From Diphasiastrum complanatum (Eukaryota > Streptophyta > Lycopodiopsida > Lycopodiales > Lycopodiaceae): a stretch of 64,000 nucleotides of DNA. The notes under the pieces are model-generated. The model saw only the letters and a program-made list of their open reading frames with translations, was not told the origin of the DNA and ran no database searches. The stretch is from contig CM055093.1 of assembly GCA_029204225.1 (NCBI GenBank), positions 4,432,056 through 4,496,055 on the forward strand, read 5' to 3'. Positions 23,343 to 34,423 of this stretch are shown here, in pieces. The number at the start of each line of letters is the position of its first letter. The stretch's first letter is position 1. Both the position numbers and the translations under genes were made by a program.

Positions 23343-24385
23343 ATGGATCCATCATCTAGTTTATCTCTCATTGACAAACTCGATGGAAATAACTACCATC
23401 TTTGGAAATTCAAGATGAACGTCATACTACTAGCCAAAGAACTGTGGGGCATAGTTGATGGCACAGAGCTCAAACCAGAAGGTGATGCAGCCATTATCAC
23501 CAAGTGGTGACTGATGGCAAAGCATTTATCATGATCACCCTCAACATCAAGGATACTCAGATCAGCCACTTATGTGCTGCTCAGACTGCTAAGGATGCAT
23601 GGGCATCCTAGCAGCCCTCTATGATGTCAGGGATGTGATTTCTAAACTACACTTGATGAAGAAATTTTTCACCCTGACACAGAGAGTGTTTCGAGTTACC
23701 TCAACATTTTCAAAAATCTTATGGAGCAAATGACTGCAACTGGCTCAGTCATAGAAGATTCTGATCCTCTCATGACTCTATTAACAAGTCTACCTGAAGC
23801 CTACAAAAATTGGGTAATGGCAATTTCCACCCAGGAGCACCTCACTCTATCAAGAGTAATTTTGCTGCTCCTACAAAAGGAGATCAGAAGATCTGCATCC
23901 TCCTCAGGCTCAGGATTGGATCCTCAAGCTCTATATTTGAAAAGTCAGAAGTTTAGATCCAAGAGATCTACAAAGTCAGTTTATACTGACAAGAAGGGCA
24001 ACATGCAGATTGGACCAAATTCTGGTTCAGGATCGAATTCAACCTTTTCATCGTTCCAACCAGTGCAAAAACTATTTTGTAGATATTGTAAGAGGACTGG
24101 CCATGAAATCAAAGACTGCCGAACTTTGAAGTACAACAACGAAAAGAAGACGCAGTTCCAACAAGTACACAGTGCAACAACCAATCACTCAATCCAGTAA
24201 CAAGATCAAGATGAAGCTGCGTTTATGACCAAAGTCGGAGAACAACTGAATATCAATTCTTGGTATCTAAATTCTGAAGGAACCCAACACATGACTCACC
24301 ATCACGACTGGTTCAAAGACTATGAGTCATTCACCCACTTTCGAGTTGTGCAACTTGGAGACAACTCATAACATTCAATCGAAGG
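23343..24385 (+). pseudogene. Copia gag and start of protease, family 2
   Basis: ATG at 23,343 starts MDPSSSLSLIDKLDGNNYHL followed by WKFKM, the classic plant Copia gag N-terminus (UBN2-type). A stop at 23,507 and frame breaks to about 23,700 precede an open frame (23,721-24,200) with the SLPEAYKNWVMAI block and a CCHC knuckle CRYCKRTGHEIKDC. A protease-like NSWYLNSEGTQHMTHH follows, where the expected active-site Asp-Ser-Gly is replaced by Asn-Ser-Glu. Truncated at about 24,385. Confidence 0.87.
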
Positions 24386-26820
24386 TGAACAACCTTCGTA
24401 GAGGGCATAAATGGAATTAGAGCAGTGAAATTATCCTGCCCACATGGTTTGATATTGAAAATCCAACATCTGGAGCAAGTTGTGCGAGAGTTCACCTCCT
24501 ACGAGGGTTGAACCTTCACAGATAGGTCGCAGGTCAGTCAAATCACCTTCTGAACCTTCGTAGACTTCACTGAGGTCTTAGAACATCGTGACAAAGGCCC
24601 CTGCAAAATTTTGGTTGAAAGTGAGCTAGGAAAAGTGCGCTTCTCCTAATATGCACTCTAATTTCCGCCTATATAAGGGCATAATTTGAGTCATTTGGCA
24701 CTTCATTCAGCGAAGCTCTGTCGAAAATTACACTAAAATTTTCAAGTTCTCCGATCACGACGAAAATTTCCACACGCCTTCTTCAACCCTCGTAGCCACT
24801 CAGTTCCACAATTTCCACCTTCATTCTCTTCCACCTTTTCACAGTTTTTTAAGTCTTTTAGCTCGATTTTGATACCTTTTCGTCTTTTTTGAGCGTCTTT
24901 TCGTCTTTTTCTCATTCCAGTGGATAACAAACTTTACCATCCATCTAACATCATGACTTTTTCTTCCTCAACTGATGATACTGGCACCAAGCAGGTTATC
25001 CAATGCGAGATACCTACTGCCACCCAAATTTGGGCCCTGCCATTTGATTCCTTGATAAAACCTTGGCTTCAGGCTGCTGGCCTCCTTCTAAAAGCAATGG
25101 GCTTTTTCCCAGCACTTTTTTCTTCTAACATTATCATGTATCTAGCTCTCCATGCTTACGCCACATGAGATGCATCGTTGTGTTTCCACATCTTGTACCA
25201 AGGTACCACGTACAAGGTACGCATTAATGCTAACTCCATGGTCACCGTTGACATCGTGTCTAGTGACCGCCAACCCATCTCCCATTGCCAAGCTAAAAAC
25301 CTAAATAAACCCTAAGTAACGGCCACTACTCTTGAACTCCCGGTCAAAACTAGCAACGATTATTTGATAGAGGCTATCAATTACCCCATGAGTGTCGGCT
25401 TTTTGCAAGGACCAGATTCAATTCACGCTCATGAGCCAAATCGTGGAATCCGGATTTCTAAGCTCCTCGGTTGTGCCATATGACTAGCATACCTTCCTTA
25501 TGCATGAACTATCCATCGCCATCAAGCCTAACACGCGCGAACGCATCGTCGTCAGCCCACCTCTCTGTAACTTCGTTTGTGCACTCCTTGAACAGAAATT
25601 TCGGTGGTTTAACCGTTACACTATCCTATCTATCACCATTCCACATACTAATTTTGTTCCACCTTCTGTTGCATCCACCTCCCAGCATGCAACAGTTATT
25701 GACACAACGACCAACAAACGCATGTGTGACGCTGCCTCTTCTTCATCTAGCCCTACTGCAACCAGACAATGCACAACTTCCACATGACCTACATCCAGAT
25801 CTTTTGCTTCCTCTTATGCTCCAACACCTTCTGTCACTACTATTTCTACTTCTATCACTCCGATCCCTCCACCTTCATCTGTTGTTCTCGCTTTCTCCAC
25901 ATCTTCCATCACCATCGCTTCTTCCATCCCTCCTCCCATTTCCATCCCACTCGCACAAATAAATCCAGAGGACTCGCAAATCTCTCCTAACACCTTCCAT
26001 TGGATGAGCCTCTTTGATAATTCTTTTCTGACACATGTCTCTATTCTCGACACCACCCTCTAGTTTCCTTCCATCCCCCTTGATCACTCATTTGAGCAAC
26101 CCATCTTCACGCCTCTCGCCACCACCGCGACTCCTCTCACACCTCCTCCCACTTCATCCCAACAGGGTGCCTTGGGCGATAAACCATTGTCCGATGAAGC
26201 ATTTGTTCAAACAACGTACGTCAGATCACCTCTGCGCGTTGATCCTACACAACCAGAGGACATGGTTGAGTCCGAAAAACTCGTTGAAGATAATGCGGTT
26301 GTCGATGTGCAGATAATTCCACCACTGCAGCAGCCAGCACACGCACCAAAACCCCTACCGGTGGTCCCTACAGATCTACATTCGACGTACCAAATTTTGG
26401 GCACTTTTGTCCAGGAAGCAGTGGCGACCAAGGCAATAATGGACGTTCGAATAGTCAAACTGGCAACCAACAATACAAAGTTGCGAGTAGAACTCACCAA
26501 ACTCTAGTAGGACCTACAGTTAGCCAGTCAACATGAGCAGGTGCAAAAAGAAAATGTCCTTAAATTGAAAAAGCATGAGGATAGCCTCTAGACTTAAATC
26601 ACGGGCCCCTCTAAGGAAGCCATGGACGCCTCAGCCAAAGTCCAAGAGCTCCAACAAGAAGCAGCGCAAAGGCTAGCCCCCCTCCAAGCACAATTGCAAA
26701 TATACGAAACAGAGAACACGCGTCTAGGAGTGGAGGTGCAAGCACTCCAAGTAGAGAAGGCCGCATAGTTACCTGCGGATAGGCCACTCACTTTCAACAT
26801 TCTACTTTAAATGAGAATAT
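24386..26820 (+). pseudogene. Decayed long reading frame of unknown family, with P/S/T-rich linker and coiled coil
   Basis: Not recognised. A TATA-like 'ctatataagggc' (24,670) and a CT-rich leader precede ATG at 24,952 (MTFSSSTDDTGTKQ, then IWALPFDSLIKPWLQAAGLL). After a stop at 25,166 readable frame continues (FHILYQGTTYKVRINANSMV), then a Pro/Ser/Thr-rich stretch (25,640-26,170), an acidic segment (26,172-26,507), and a Lys/Glu/Gln-rich coiled coil (HEQVQKENVLKLKKHEDS; VQELQQEAAQRLAPLQAQLQ) ending about 26,810. At least five stops or shifts. The layout suggests a gag-like or accessory ORF of a non-autonomous element, or a captured host gene; neither is proven. Confidence 0.45.
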
Positions 26821-26824
26821 CATT

Positions 26825-26895
26825 TGGAAACACCACTACAAACTTTCTCAAATATGGACAAAATAAATTGTTCATCATCTGTTGAAATGTAGTTG
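26825..26895 (-). pseudogene. Gypsy RT scrap
   Basis: Minus strand reads TTFQQMMNNLFCPYLRKFV, matching the ATFQQMMNDLFHPYLGKFV block of the RT at 6,260-6,340. Only about 65 bp are recognisable. Confidence 0.7.
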
Positions 26896-27137
26896 TTGAG
26901 GGTATGACGGTGTAAATAAATAAATTAGCCAAAAATAGTTGCAAGGGTCATGACATCCTATGTGCGTAATCCCATGGCCCAATGAGCACTTGTAAATAAA
27001 TAATTATAAACTTGACTTTGAGCCATGTAATTAAAAATAATATTAGAAGGCCAAAGTTAAGCTTAAGTTAAATTACTAAGTTTTTTTGAGATTAGTCAAA
27101 AGTCAAATGGTAGTAGGTGGGGTGTGTTTCTTCCTAC

Positions 27138-27834
27138 TGTCGTAAAACGTGGGTGACCGACAACAGAAGCTGGAAGCTTTGAGCGTAGGCATATAGGATC
27201 GGAAATGCAGCAGTTAGCAGCAGAAATATTCAAGATGAATGGTTCATACAAATTGCGCAAATGAACAATACAATAGTGAGACAAAAAAATTGCACTCTGA
27301 TTAATATCAAAACAAATGAGTACAATGCTTGAAGTGATAACTTCAGCTTGATTGTTGAGCGTAATTATGCTGGCTGCAGATATTTATGATAATGATAAAA
27401 CTTAAACTTCGCTTGATTCAACTTGCAGTATATATTTACAAGTGTCTTCTAAATATCTTTCAAACATTGAATGCTATTTACGCCAGTTTTTGTATGTACA
27501 AAGTAGATAACCGCCCTTTGGATATTTTAGCCGTTCAGCTGTTTTTAAGATTGATGATAAGTTGACAATGTCGGTCTGCCACTATTGCAAAAAACCCAAA
27601 AAACCTAAAGGTGCCTTTAAATTATTTAAGACAGGTCTAAAATGGATTTTAATCATTGTCTCGCCTTTTTCGCGAAGGTGCGAAAAATGCGAAGAAGGCG
27701 AAAAAGACGAAGGTGCCTAGAAAATGGTAAAGGCACAAAAAAAATACAAAGGTCCAAAAAAATAGTTGTTCTTTGATTTTCAAGATGCTCATTACTTGAA
27801 CGATTTGTTTAGATTGAGCATAAGAAATCTAACT
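27138..27834 (-). repeat. 3' LTR of Copia family 2, minus orientation (right arm of inverted pair)
   Basis: Homologous to 22,485-23,199 over its full length. On the minus strand it follows a purine-rich PPT (aaaggagag, about 27,835-27,843) and begins (A)GTTAGATTTCTTATGC, with AG in place of TG, and ends ...ttttacgaca at 27,138. The flank after its end is not a PBS, so it is a 3' LTR. Confidence 0.87.
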
Positions 27835-27879
27835 CTCTCCTTTAATGTGGATCCTGAAAAACCTTGATCTTTACATTTA

Positions 27880-28015
27880 ATATACGTTAAATTTGAGATA
27901 TTGCTCCTTTGATAGAGCCTTTGTGAAGTGATGTTGCTTTCTCTCTAAAGTAATGATACCTGATTTCGATATGTTTGCTTCGAGAGTGAAATCTCGGATT
28001 GAGAGATAACACTAT
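27880..28015 (-). pseudogene. Copia RNase H C-terminus, family 2
   Basis: Minus strand reads NPRFHSRSKHIEIRYHYFRE, the conserved end of Copia RNase H, then a degraded tail up to the PPT. It shows the LTR at 27,138 belongs to a 5'-truncated minus-strand insertion. Confidence 0.8.
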
Positions 28016-30189
28016 TGTGCTTGTCACAAGTATATTGCTTAATTCATAACAAGTAAATACATTTAACGATCTTGCAAGAACTTGAATATATGTGGTCTAA
28101 CCTTATGGTGAAATTTCATAATGGGACAGTGAATCCACCAAATCAAATTGAACAAATCTCCATCATCAATCACACGAACATAAAATCTTGATGTTTCACA
28201 TTGATGAATCTTTGAATGTATTGAAGATAATAGCCCAACAATTTAAACTTGCATCTTTAAATATAATGTATCATCTTCGAAATGCCAGCATTGACTGCCA
28301 ACCATGCATCATAAATAGAGCACCAATTTTTATCATTGCAATGCTGTGAATAGTATAAAGAGCAAACGCACCAACAAAAGTTATGAATTACATTTCAACC
28401 AAGAAACCCCAACATAGGTAAATAATTAGATTCACAATTTCTTGAAAGAAAATGTGTACAATAATGTGCAATTTGACTAATTAGATAATTTTGATGTCGG
28501 TAGCTGACTATTTCAAAAATTCATATTGTCCTACCTATAAGTGAATCATTTCACAAGCACTTTTTCATACACATTTATTTTCATTCAAAAATTTGATTCA
28601 GTAATTTGAAGATACAAATAAGCATAGTATGGTGTATCGGATGTCTATGAATACACTAGGAAAAACTGTAGAAACAGATACGTCCATACATAGTTGGGGT
28701 TTCAATTGTTGAAAGCTATTGTCTAAATTGTATTGTGGGCTTCTTGTTCTACCAAACCCCACTAACAGTAAAAGAAAAAAAAATTAAATATTAATTACCA
28801 TATAACATAAATAAGAAGCTAATGATAAACACAAGGTATAATGCTAAACAAAAATAGGTTGTGCAGTACCTTTCATTCCACAGCTGGTTTTGTGGTGTTT
28901 TATGTTCACAAAACCCATAGAAGCACATCCATTTTTCCAATAAGCATATTTGAAGAGATATATATGCCCATTCTAAATTGTTCTGTCAAGTGCTAAAAAG
29001 TTGTCCAGATAGCATTAAATGCTCCTTCATGAGCTCTATCAATCACATCTCATTGATTGCCAACACCTAGGAAACCTAGTACATAAATGATAGTGTATGC
29101 ATGACTGAGCCATTGAATTTAAACTAATGGTAGATAAGTTTGTGTCAAAAAAGCATGGTACTCGGTAAAATATGATATAATCGAATGCGAATAGAACGAA
29201 AAATCAGGTTAACAATCTTCAAAAAATACCTGAACCCATTAATGACAATCTCTACCAGTTTGGAACATTTTTTGATCACCTCTGAAATTTTTGCAAGCGA
29301 TCTTATTAGTGCGAAAATGAGTCAATTTTCAAGTGAAAATTGATAAGAATGAATTAAAATATGCTTTTGACTTAGTTATGGTTTTGTGGGCATGTGCAGA
29401 GATGTTTCTACTATATTAGAACGTTTAAGCTGACAAAATGCATATGTTACTTTTAAGTCGGCTTTTATCTCAGGCACCACAAACCACAAGAGGAGGCATG
29501 CATACAAACAAGAGACTGCAAGACTAATTAACATCAAAATAGCACTAATCACCACCCAATCCACTCATCCAATGCGTAACAAACCAACCAAAACTCCTTG
29601 CCAAAGGCAAAATGGAGACCAAAGTCCAAACCAGTACTCAAACAACATGTCGATTAAAAAAAGGGTAGCAAGTCACATTTAGACAAGAATTCTAAAGCCA
29701 TGCAACGTCACAATGTACCTTTTCAAAGACCATACCCTAGATGGGGTCATCATAGCTCTATCACAAGCTCAACAAAAAACTGATGCGACACTTGGATAAA
29801 AGAATTTTGTCTATGAGGGCCCAACCCTTGGACTTGGCAGGTCTCGGTCAAGAAGAACAATTAGTATGTGGAGCAAATAGGACACGACTGTCCTTTGTAC
29901 CTTCGAAACACTCCCAGAAAAATGATAATTGAAAAGATTGCAAGGTATCATAAGGTCAGAATGGCCAATAATAGATAAACTTGAAGGTTGTTTCCAAATA
30001 ACCTGTTAGCTCTTAGGTCTTCAGAAGAATACATCCAGCTTCTTTCATTCAACAACATGGTTGACACTAATAGCAACAAAAACCGTTAACAAAAGCATCT
30101 TTATTCAACCTTGATTCCATCCACGACTGATCAAAATTTATACTTTGTTTTTTGTTAACACATTATTAAATACTATATAACCATATGCA
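28016..30189. other. Unassigned AT-rich intergenic DNA
   Basis: No coding similarity, LTR ends or arrays were recognised. A 62-codon minus-strand frame with a hydrophobic stretch (29,376-29,564) starts only at GTG and is not called. Confidence 0.4.
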
Positions 30190-30864
30190 GTGATATCTTT
30201 GTCAGGTATCTACATAAAGCAAAGGTCTGTATCACTCATAACAGCTGAGGCTAAATCAAACAAATGGGTTCATTCTAAAAAAATTGATCCATTTCATGTT
30301 AAAGCACTCCAAGTGCATCAAGTACTTAAATTATCTCCAAAAGTTGCTAAAATAAGCTCTAAGCTCTGGAGTGCCAAAACCAAAGGGCGTATCAATTATG
30401 ATAATAAAGTACAAGAGACCAGAAATCAAATAAAAGATCTACAAAATGCTTTCAAAACACGTGAACTCGCATACATCCAAACTGTAATAATTCCGTTAAA
30501 ACGGTCTCAGAGATTGAGGTACTACCTACCACATTATTCTAAGGCTATGTTCTTGCATAAAGCTTCTGAGCAACCTTATATTCATTTGAAGACACAGAAA
30601 TGCCTGGTAAATAAAACTTACAACAATGCTTCAGAAGTATTTTACATAACAAGCCCCCTGGAAAAATGGGGAAGATTGGTAGGAACAACCAATGCCATTG
30701 TATATTGGAGAAAGCTAATCCTGGCTTTGCAATCTAAGATGTGTCAGCTTGGAAGGTATGAAGCAATTAGGCACACACGTAAAATGCAATGTTCTGTCCA
30801 ATGCCCACTTGTCCCTATTCTGACAAATATCACAAGTAAACTGTACAAACACTTGGGGCAATAA
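30190..30864 (+). other. 224-codon open frame of unknown meaning
   Basis: The frame is open for 675 bp but begins at GTG; its first ATG is near 30,547. It is rich in Lys, Ser, Thr and Tyr (e.g. TKGRINYDNKVQETRNQIKD), with no motif I recognise and no LTR nearby. It lies about 0.5 kb past the LST8 stop, on the opposite strand. Chance, a decayed element or an exon are all possible; it is recorded for its length only. Confidence 0.2.
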
Positions 30865-31372
30865 TTTAGTTCAGACCTAAAAAAGCACTGCTCTGAGCAA
30901 GTTGAGCCTTGAATGCTTGATCATGTAAGCGACTGGCTTGTGCAAACCAGAAGCTGAAAACTGCACAGGGATAAAAAATGTGTGTTCGCACCAGCTGGAT
31001 ATAGTGGTTCCAGTCAACAACCTATTGCAGAATCTGTCACAGGCTTGTATCCCTCGAATAAAGAATTTACAGTGACAATAAAAAATCACATTAATAAATC
31101 TCAAAGATAAATGCAGCTACCATTACCAGTAGCACAAGGGATAGCCCAGCAGCGATGCACTTCCTTGTCAGCAATGTAGCTTGACTGATGACGAAAAGAG
31201 AAGAATCTACTTGTCCTTGGCAAGGTCAGAGATTCAATCACTGCTTTTGGTCTGAGGTGCATGCAAGTATCCATAGTGCACATGTTACGCCCTTTACAAC
31301 AAACTTCATACACTTGTGAGAATCTTATGCGCTAACCAAAAATAAACTTTAGGATCAAAAAAATAAACAGAT

Positions 31373-31500
31373 TCACGCAGGAGTAGTTTCATTGCCATCA
31401 TGAAGGGCGCAACAAACTGTCGCTTTGAGATGTCCTTGATACACCCTTATGGCTTCCCCACTTGCCAGCTCCCATAGCCTTGCTGTGGCATCTGATGAAG
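31373..31500 (-). CDS. LST8: LST8 exon e (last coding exon, stop TGA)
   Basis: 128 bp reading (A)[19 protein letters not shown] then [22 protein letters not shown] and TGA. SSDxTARLW...[17 protein letters not shown] is the conserved last blade of plant LST8, and the C-terminal tail length is normal. Acceptor TATTGCAG|CT. Confidence 0.93.
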
Positions 31501-31849
31501 CTGCAATAGATTACACAAGTAATAAAGAACACAACTTGGAAATATAATATTACAGGTCTAAACAGCACTTTCAAGGGCTGGGAGAGATCATTTTTTTCCT
31601 TCCCATGAACTTATTTCAGCCTATCATTGGAAGAGGAACTCAATTTCAGCAGAGAATTTTATTCGATCTTTGTAGGAAAAAGGCACTTTGCAGCTCATCA
31701 ATGAAGTTTTCTTTCAGCACATCACTGAAGCAAGAAGCCTTGCTCATCAATGGATAAGGCTTACTTTGGCCCATCGCTAGGACGTACATCCGTTCTGCCA
31801 TGATTGCTGATCTACTGTACCATCATGTGGGAAATTTAGATAAAGGAGA

Positions 31850-32897
31850 GAGCTTCCTGGTAAAGGTGGGTATATGCATGACTAAACGTATATCTGGGAG
31901 CATATTCCATTGAGGATGAAGTAGATGGAGAAGGGTATAACATTGAGCTCAGACAGATGGACAGGAATGAATGATCAGAGAGGGTGGTGGGAGAAACAAT
32001 CAAATAAGATAAAAGGGGTATGAGAGATGGTGACCCCCATGAAAGAGTCCACAACAAGTATCATCACCAGAACTTTGCCAACAAGACAAGCCATTAAAAA
32101 TGGCGAGCTCATGAACCTTGCCTAGCAAAACAAAATAGTCACCATATGTAGAAACCGGGCCACCAATATCAGCAGATATCCTGTCAATCCACATATCCAT
32201 GCTATCCAAGGCATCTATCCGCAAAGGTCAACAATAATTGTATGAAACTTTGTCTATCTAGCGGATGTCCTAGCATTGAAGTCTCCAGCAAGAAGTATGT
32301 GACCACGCTCAGAATAGAGGAGAATGTTTGAGAGTAGATCAATATAAGGAGAGCATATACTATCTGCAAAAGCTATAGACTCTGGTGGGAAACAGCAAAC
32401 CGCCAAATATATCTCCCTGTCAAGTCCTATACTCTGACCACGAAACCAAAGCCATAGATATCGTGCCTGCTAATCTTGATGAATCAGGTCAATGGTGGGC
32501 TGTAATGCAATCCTGTACAAGCATGCCACTCCACCAGAACCTCGCCCCCCCAAAAAGAATCTCAGGACGAGAGACTAAAACCCACCCGAAACCCTGAAAC
32601 TCCGATAAACCGCTCAACTGACTCTCATGAGTCTCCGTAAACAGAACAATATCCCATGAGCAATGAAAAGTGCTAAATCTCCTCCCGGTCCCAAAGAATG
32701 AATGTCATTACAGTTCCATAACCCGATGAAGAGGTGATGTGGTTGGGGTCCTGGGCTACCCCTACACTTGAGAACCCCAACTCCCTGTATGCTTGAGGTA
32801 GCTGGTCCACAATCCAAATATCTAACCTGGCCATCCCGGTAATTCGCAAACCAACCAGATGCTTAGCTTCCTGAAAAAATTTCTTGAGTTCTTCCAC
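31850..32897 (-). pseudogene. LINE (L1-like) fragment: AP-type endonuclease
   Basis: Minus-strand reading from about 32,760 gives GLWNCNDIHSLG (the N-terminal WNCxG motif of plant LINE ORF2), ILFCLRR, a 'VLVSRPEILFGGARGSGGVACL' type block near 32,540, and ILLAGDFNAR near 32,290, the GDFNA metal-binding motif of APE endonucleases. RT is absent and several stops are present. It sits in the last LST8 intron in the gene's own orientation; a poly(A) end was not seen, so it is internally cut. Confidence 0.8.
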
Positions 32898-32898
32898 T

Positions 32899-33285
32899 TG
32901 TTAGGAATTAATGGTTAATTGATTCATTGTAGAGGCCAGCCTGCGTGCTAGAAGGCCTATTTCTATTTTTAGTATAGGTGATATCTATTTTTAGTATAAG
33001 TACCTAAGTTAGTACCAATTTTGCTAGAATAGTATAGAATACTATTTTATATTTATGCTAACATAGACTGCTATTTCTGAGATTTAGTAATTAGAATAAT
33101 TGCTTTTGCCAAACGGTATTTTAGGCAAATTGCTTTTGCCAAACGGTATTTTAGGCAAATAGCCTTTGCCTTAGTGAAGTCTCTATAAGAGCAGATGGAT
33201 GCCCTCCTTCATTATCCATTCAATACAGATCGGTTCTGTTAATTGCTCTTGTGATTCATCTTCTTCCTCTTGTGTTTGGTGTAGG
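32899..33285 (+). repeat. Probable solo LTR (TGTTAG start) with internal 30-bp direct repeat
   Basis: Starts TGTTAGGAATTAATGG like the other Copia LTRs here and has a TATA-like 'ctctataagagc' (33,181). A 30-bp unit, attgcttttgccaaacggta plus ttttaggcaa, is repeated exactly at 33,099-33,128 and 33,129-33,158. The right end is uncertain and no PBS follows. Confidence 0.5.
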
Positions 33286-33557
33286 GAGGAGAGCGGAACG
33301 GAGGGAGGTAGATAAGGCAGCGTGGACAGGAGCAATGGAGGCAGCGGGTTAGGAGAGATCAATCGGATAGGGGAGAGAGGGTGAGAAAGACTAGTAAATG
33401 TACATGTCAAGTATGTGGTAACCATAGGAGCGTATGAAACGTCTCCAAAACAGTAACAAAAGTAGCAAGTCTAGAGCTAAAGTTATAAACTGAAATAGAT
33501 GTGATGCTATAAGAAACAAGTGGGAGCATGTATACTGCTAACAGTCATAAGTGAGTC

Positions 33558-33559
<2 letters not shown>

Positions 33560-33589
<30 letters not shown>
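33560..33589. repeat. (GA)n microsatellite, 30 bp
   Basis: Pure AG run in the leader side of the next LTR. Confidence 0.95.
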
Positions 33590-33594
<5 letters not shown>

Positions 33595-33608
33595 GAGGAC
33601 AGGAAAGT

Positions 33609-34080
33609 GCTCTGATACCATGTTATGAACATAATCACAGATGTTGATATAAATGAAGAACAATGGCTAAAACCCTACAAGCAATAGCTAAGCATAGACA
33701 AGAGATCTCCCACGAAGATCCCAAGCAAAACCTATTAGCAGAGAATGAATACAATGAATCCTGTATCTAATGTCTAGCCCTATATACACTATCTAGAGTC
33801 TAGCCCTATATACACTATCTAGAGGCCCTTCGTGGAACCTTCTAGAAATTAGAGCAAATAAGGGTACTTGGGTCCCATAAGGACATGCCCTTAATGGTAA
33901 TGGTCCAGTACCTAGAGATATCCCAATTAGGGCCACACAACCTTTCATGCACCAAAGCTGGACACTTATGCTACCCCAAGTCACCTAATGCTAGCAAATC
34001 TGCAACAAGTATTGCTACATTTGGAAATCCCATTCTTTTCTTAGCACAGATAGCACCAAGAAGTAGACTCCATAGAAGAA
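33609..34080 (-). repeat. LTR remnant with adjacent PBS, minus orientation
   Basis: 'gctctgatacca' (33,609-33,620) is the reverse complement of TGGTATCAGAGC; the LTR lies to its right, ending ...GTTCATAACA on the minus strand. Words such as 'ctaaaaccctacaagcaatag' and 'tctcccacgaagatcccaagcaa' match the chromovirus LTR at 58,660-58,710, so it is a diverged relative. It contains an exact 26-bp duplication (33,773-33,798 and 33,799-33,824). Right end uncertain. Confidence 0.65.
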
Positions 34081-34363
34081 ACTGAAACTAAAATATCCTA
34101 GGGAGACTAAGCAGTCACCCAGTTACACCACTACAGCAGCTGTTTTATTCGTCTTGTAGTCCACATTGTGCATTTCTCATGATAGGAGTTGCCAACTGGG
34201 GAAAAAACCAAGATATACCAAGGATGACCCGATGCTTTTAGAAATAAATGTTTTCCATCATGCGTTCAAATCAAGGATGTATTATTATAATAGCCAAAGT
34301 GAAAAAATTGGTTAAGCATTGTTCTAAAAACAAGGTTAGGAAACAAAAGTTTGGATGGACTAC

Positions 34364-34423
34364 CAGTTACAAGGAAGGCACCATCAACCGAGAACACGCA
34401 ATCCCACACCCAACGTTGATGGC
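34364..34423 (-). CDS. LST8: LST8 exon d (60-bp exon isolated between two TE-bearing introns)
   Basis: 60 bp, reading (G)[19 protein letters not shown](A). The [11 protein letters not shown] string is a hallmark of the LST8 family. Acceptor CTTGCAG|GC, donor ACTG|GTAGTC; phases match exon c and exon e exactly. It lies 27 kb from exon c and 2.9 kb from exon e, so it is easily missed by gene predictors. Confidence 0.92.

Larger units (their letters stand above)
22485..24385 (+). mobile_element. Copia LTR retrotransposon, family 2 (5' LTR and gag, 3'-truncated)
   Basis: A complete 5' LTR and canonical PBS are followed by gag and the start of protease, after which the sequence changes abruptly near 24,385. 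A second LTR of this family lies at 27,138-27,834 in the opposite orientation and belongs to another insertion. Confidence 0.88.

Noticed and set aside
25814-26087. Met/Glu/Gly-rich minus-strand ORFs
   Set aside because: Reverse frames of the Pro/Ser/Thr-rich linker in the relic at 24,386-26,820.
22485-27834. One Copia element bounded by two LTRs
   Set aside because: The two LTRs are inverted relative to each other and each has its own adjoining internal remnant (gag on one, RNase H on the other), so they are two insertions.
29376-29564. 62-codon ORF with a possible membrane segment
   Set aside because: Starts only at GTG, has no ATG in frame after an upstream stop, and no supporting context.
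31101-31313. 70-codon minus-strand ORF just after LST8
   Set aside because: Probably 3' UTR of LST8; no similarity or independent signals.
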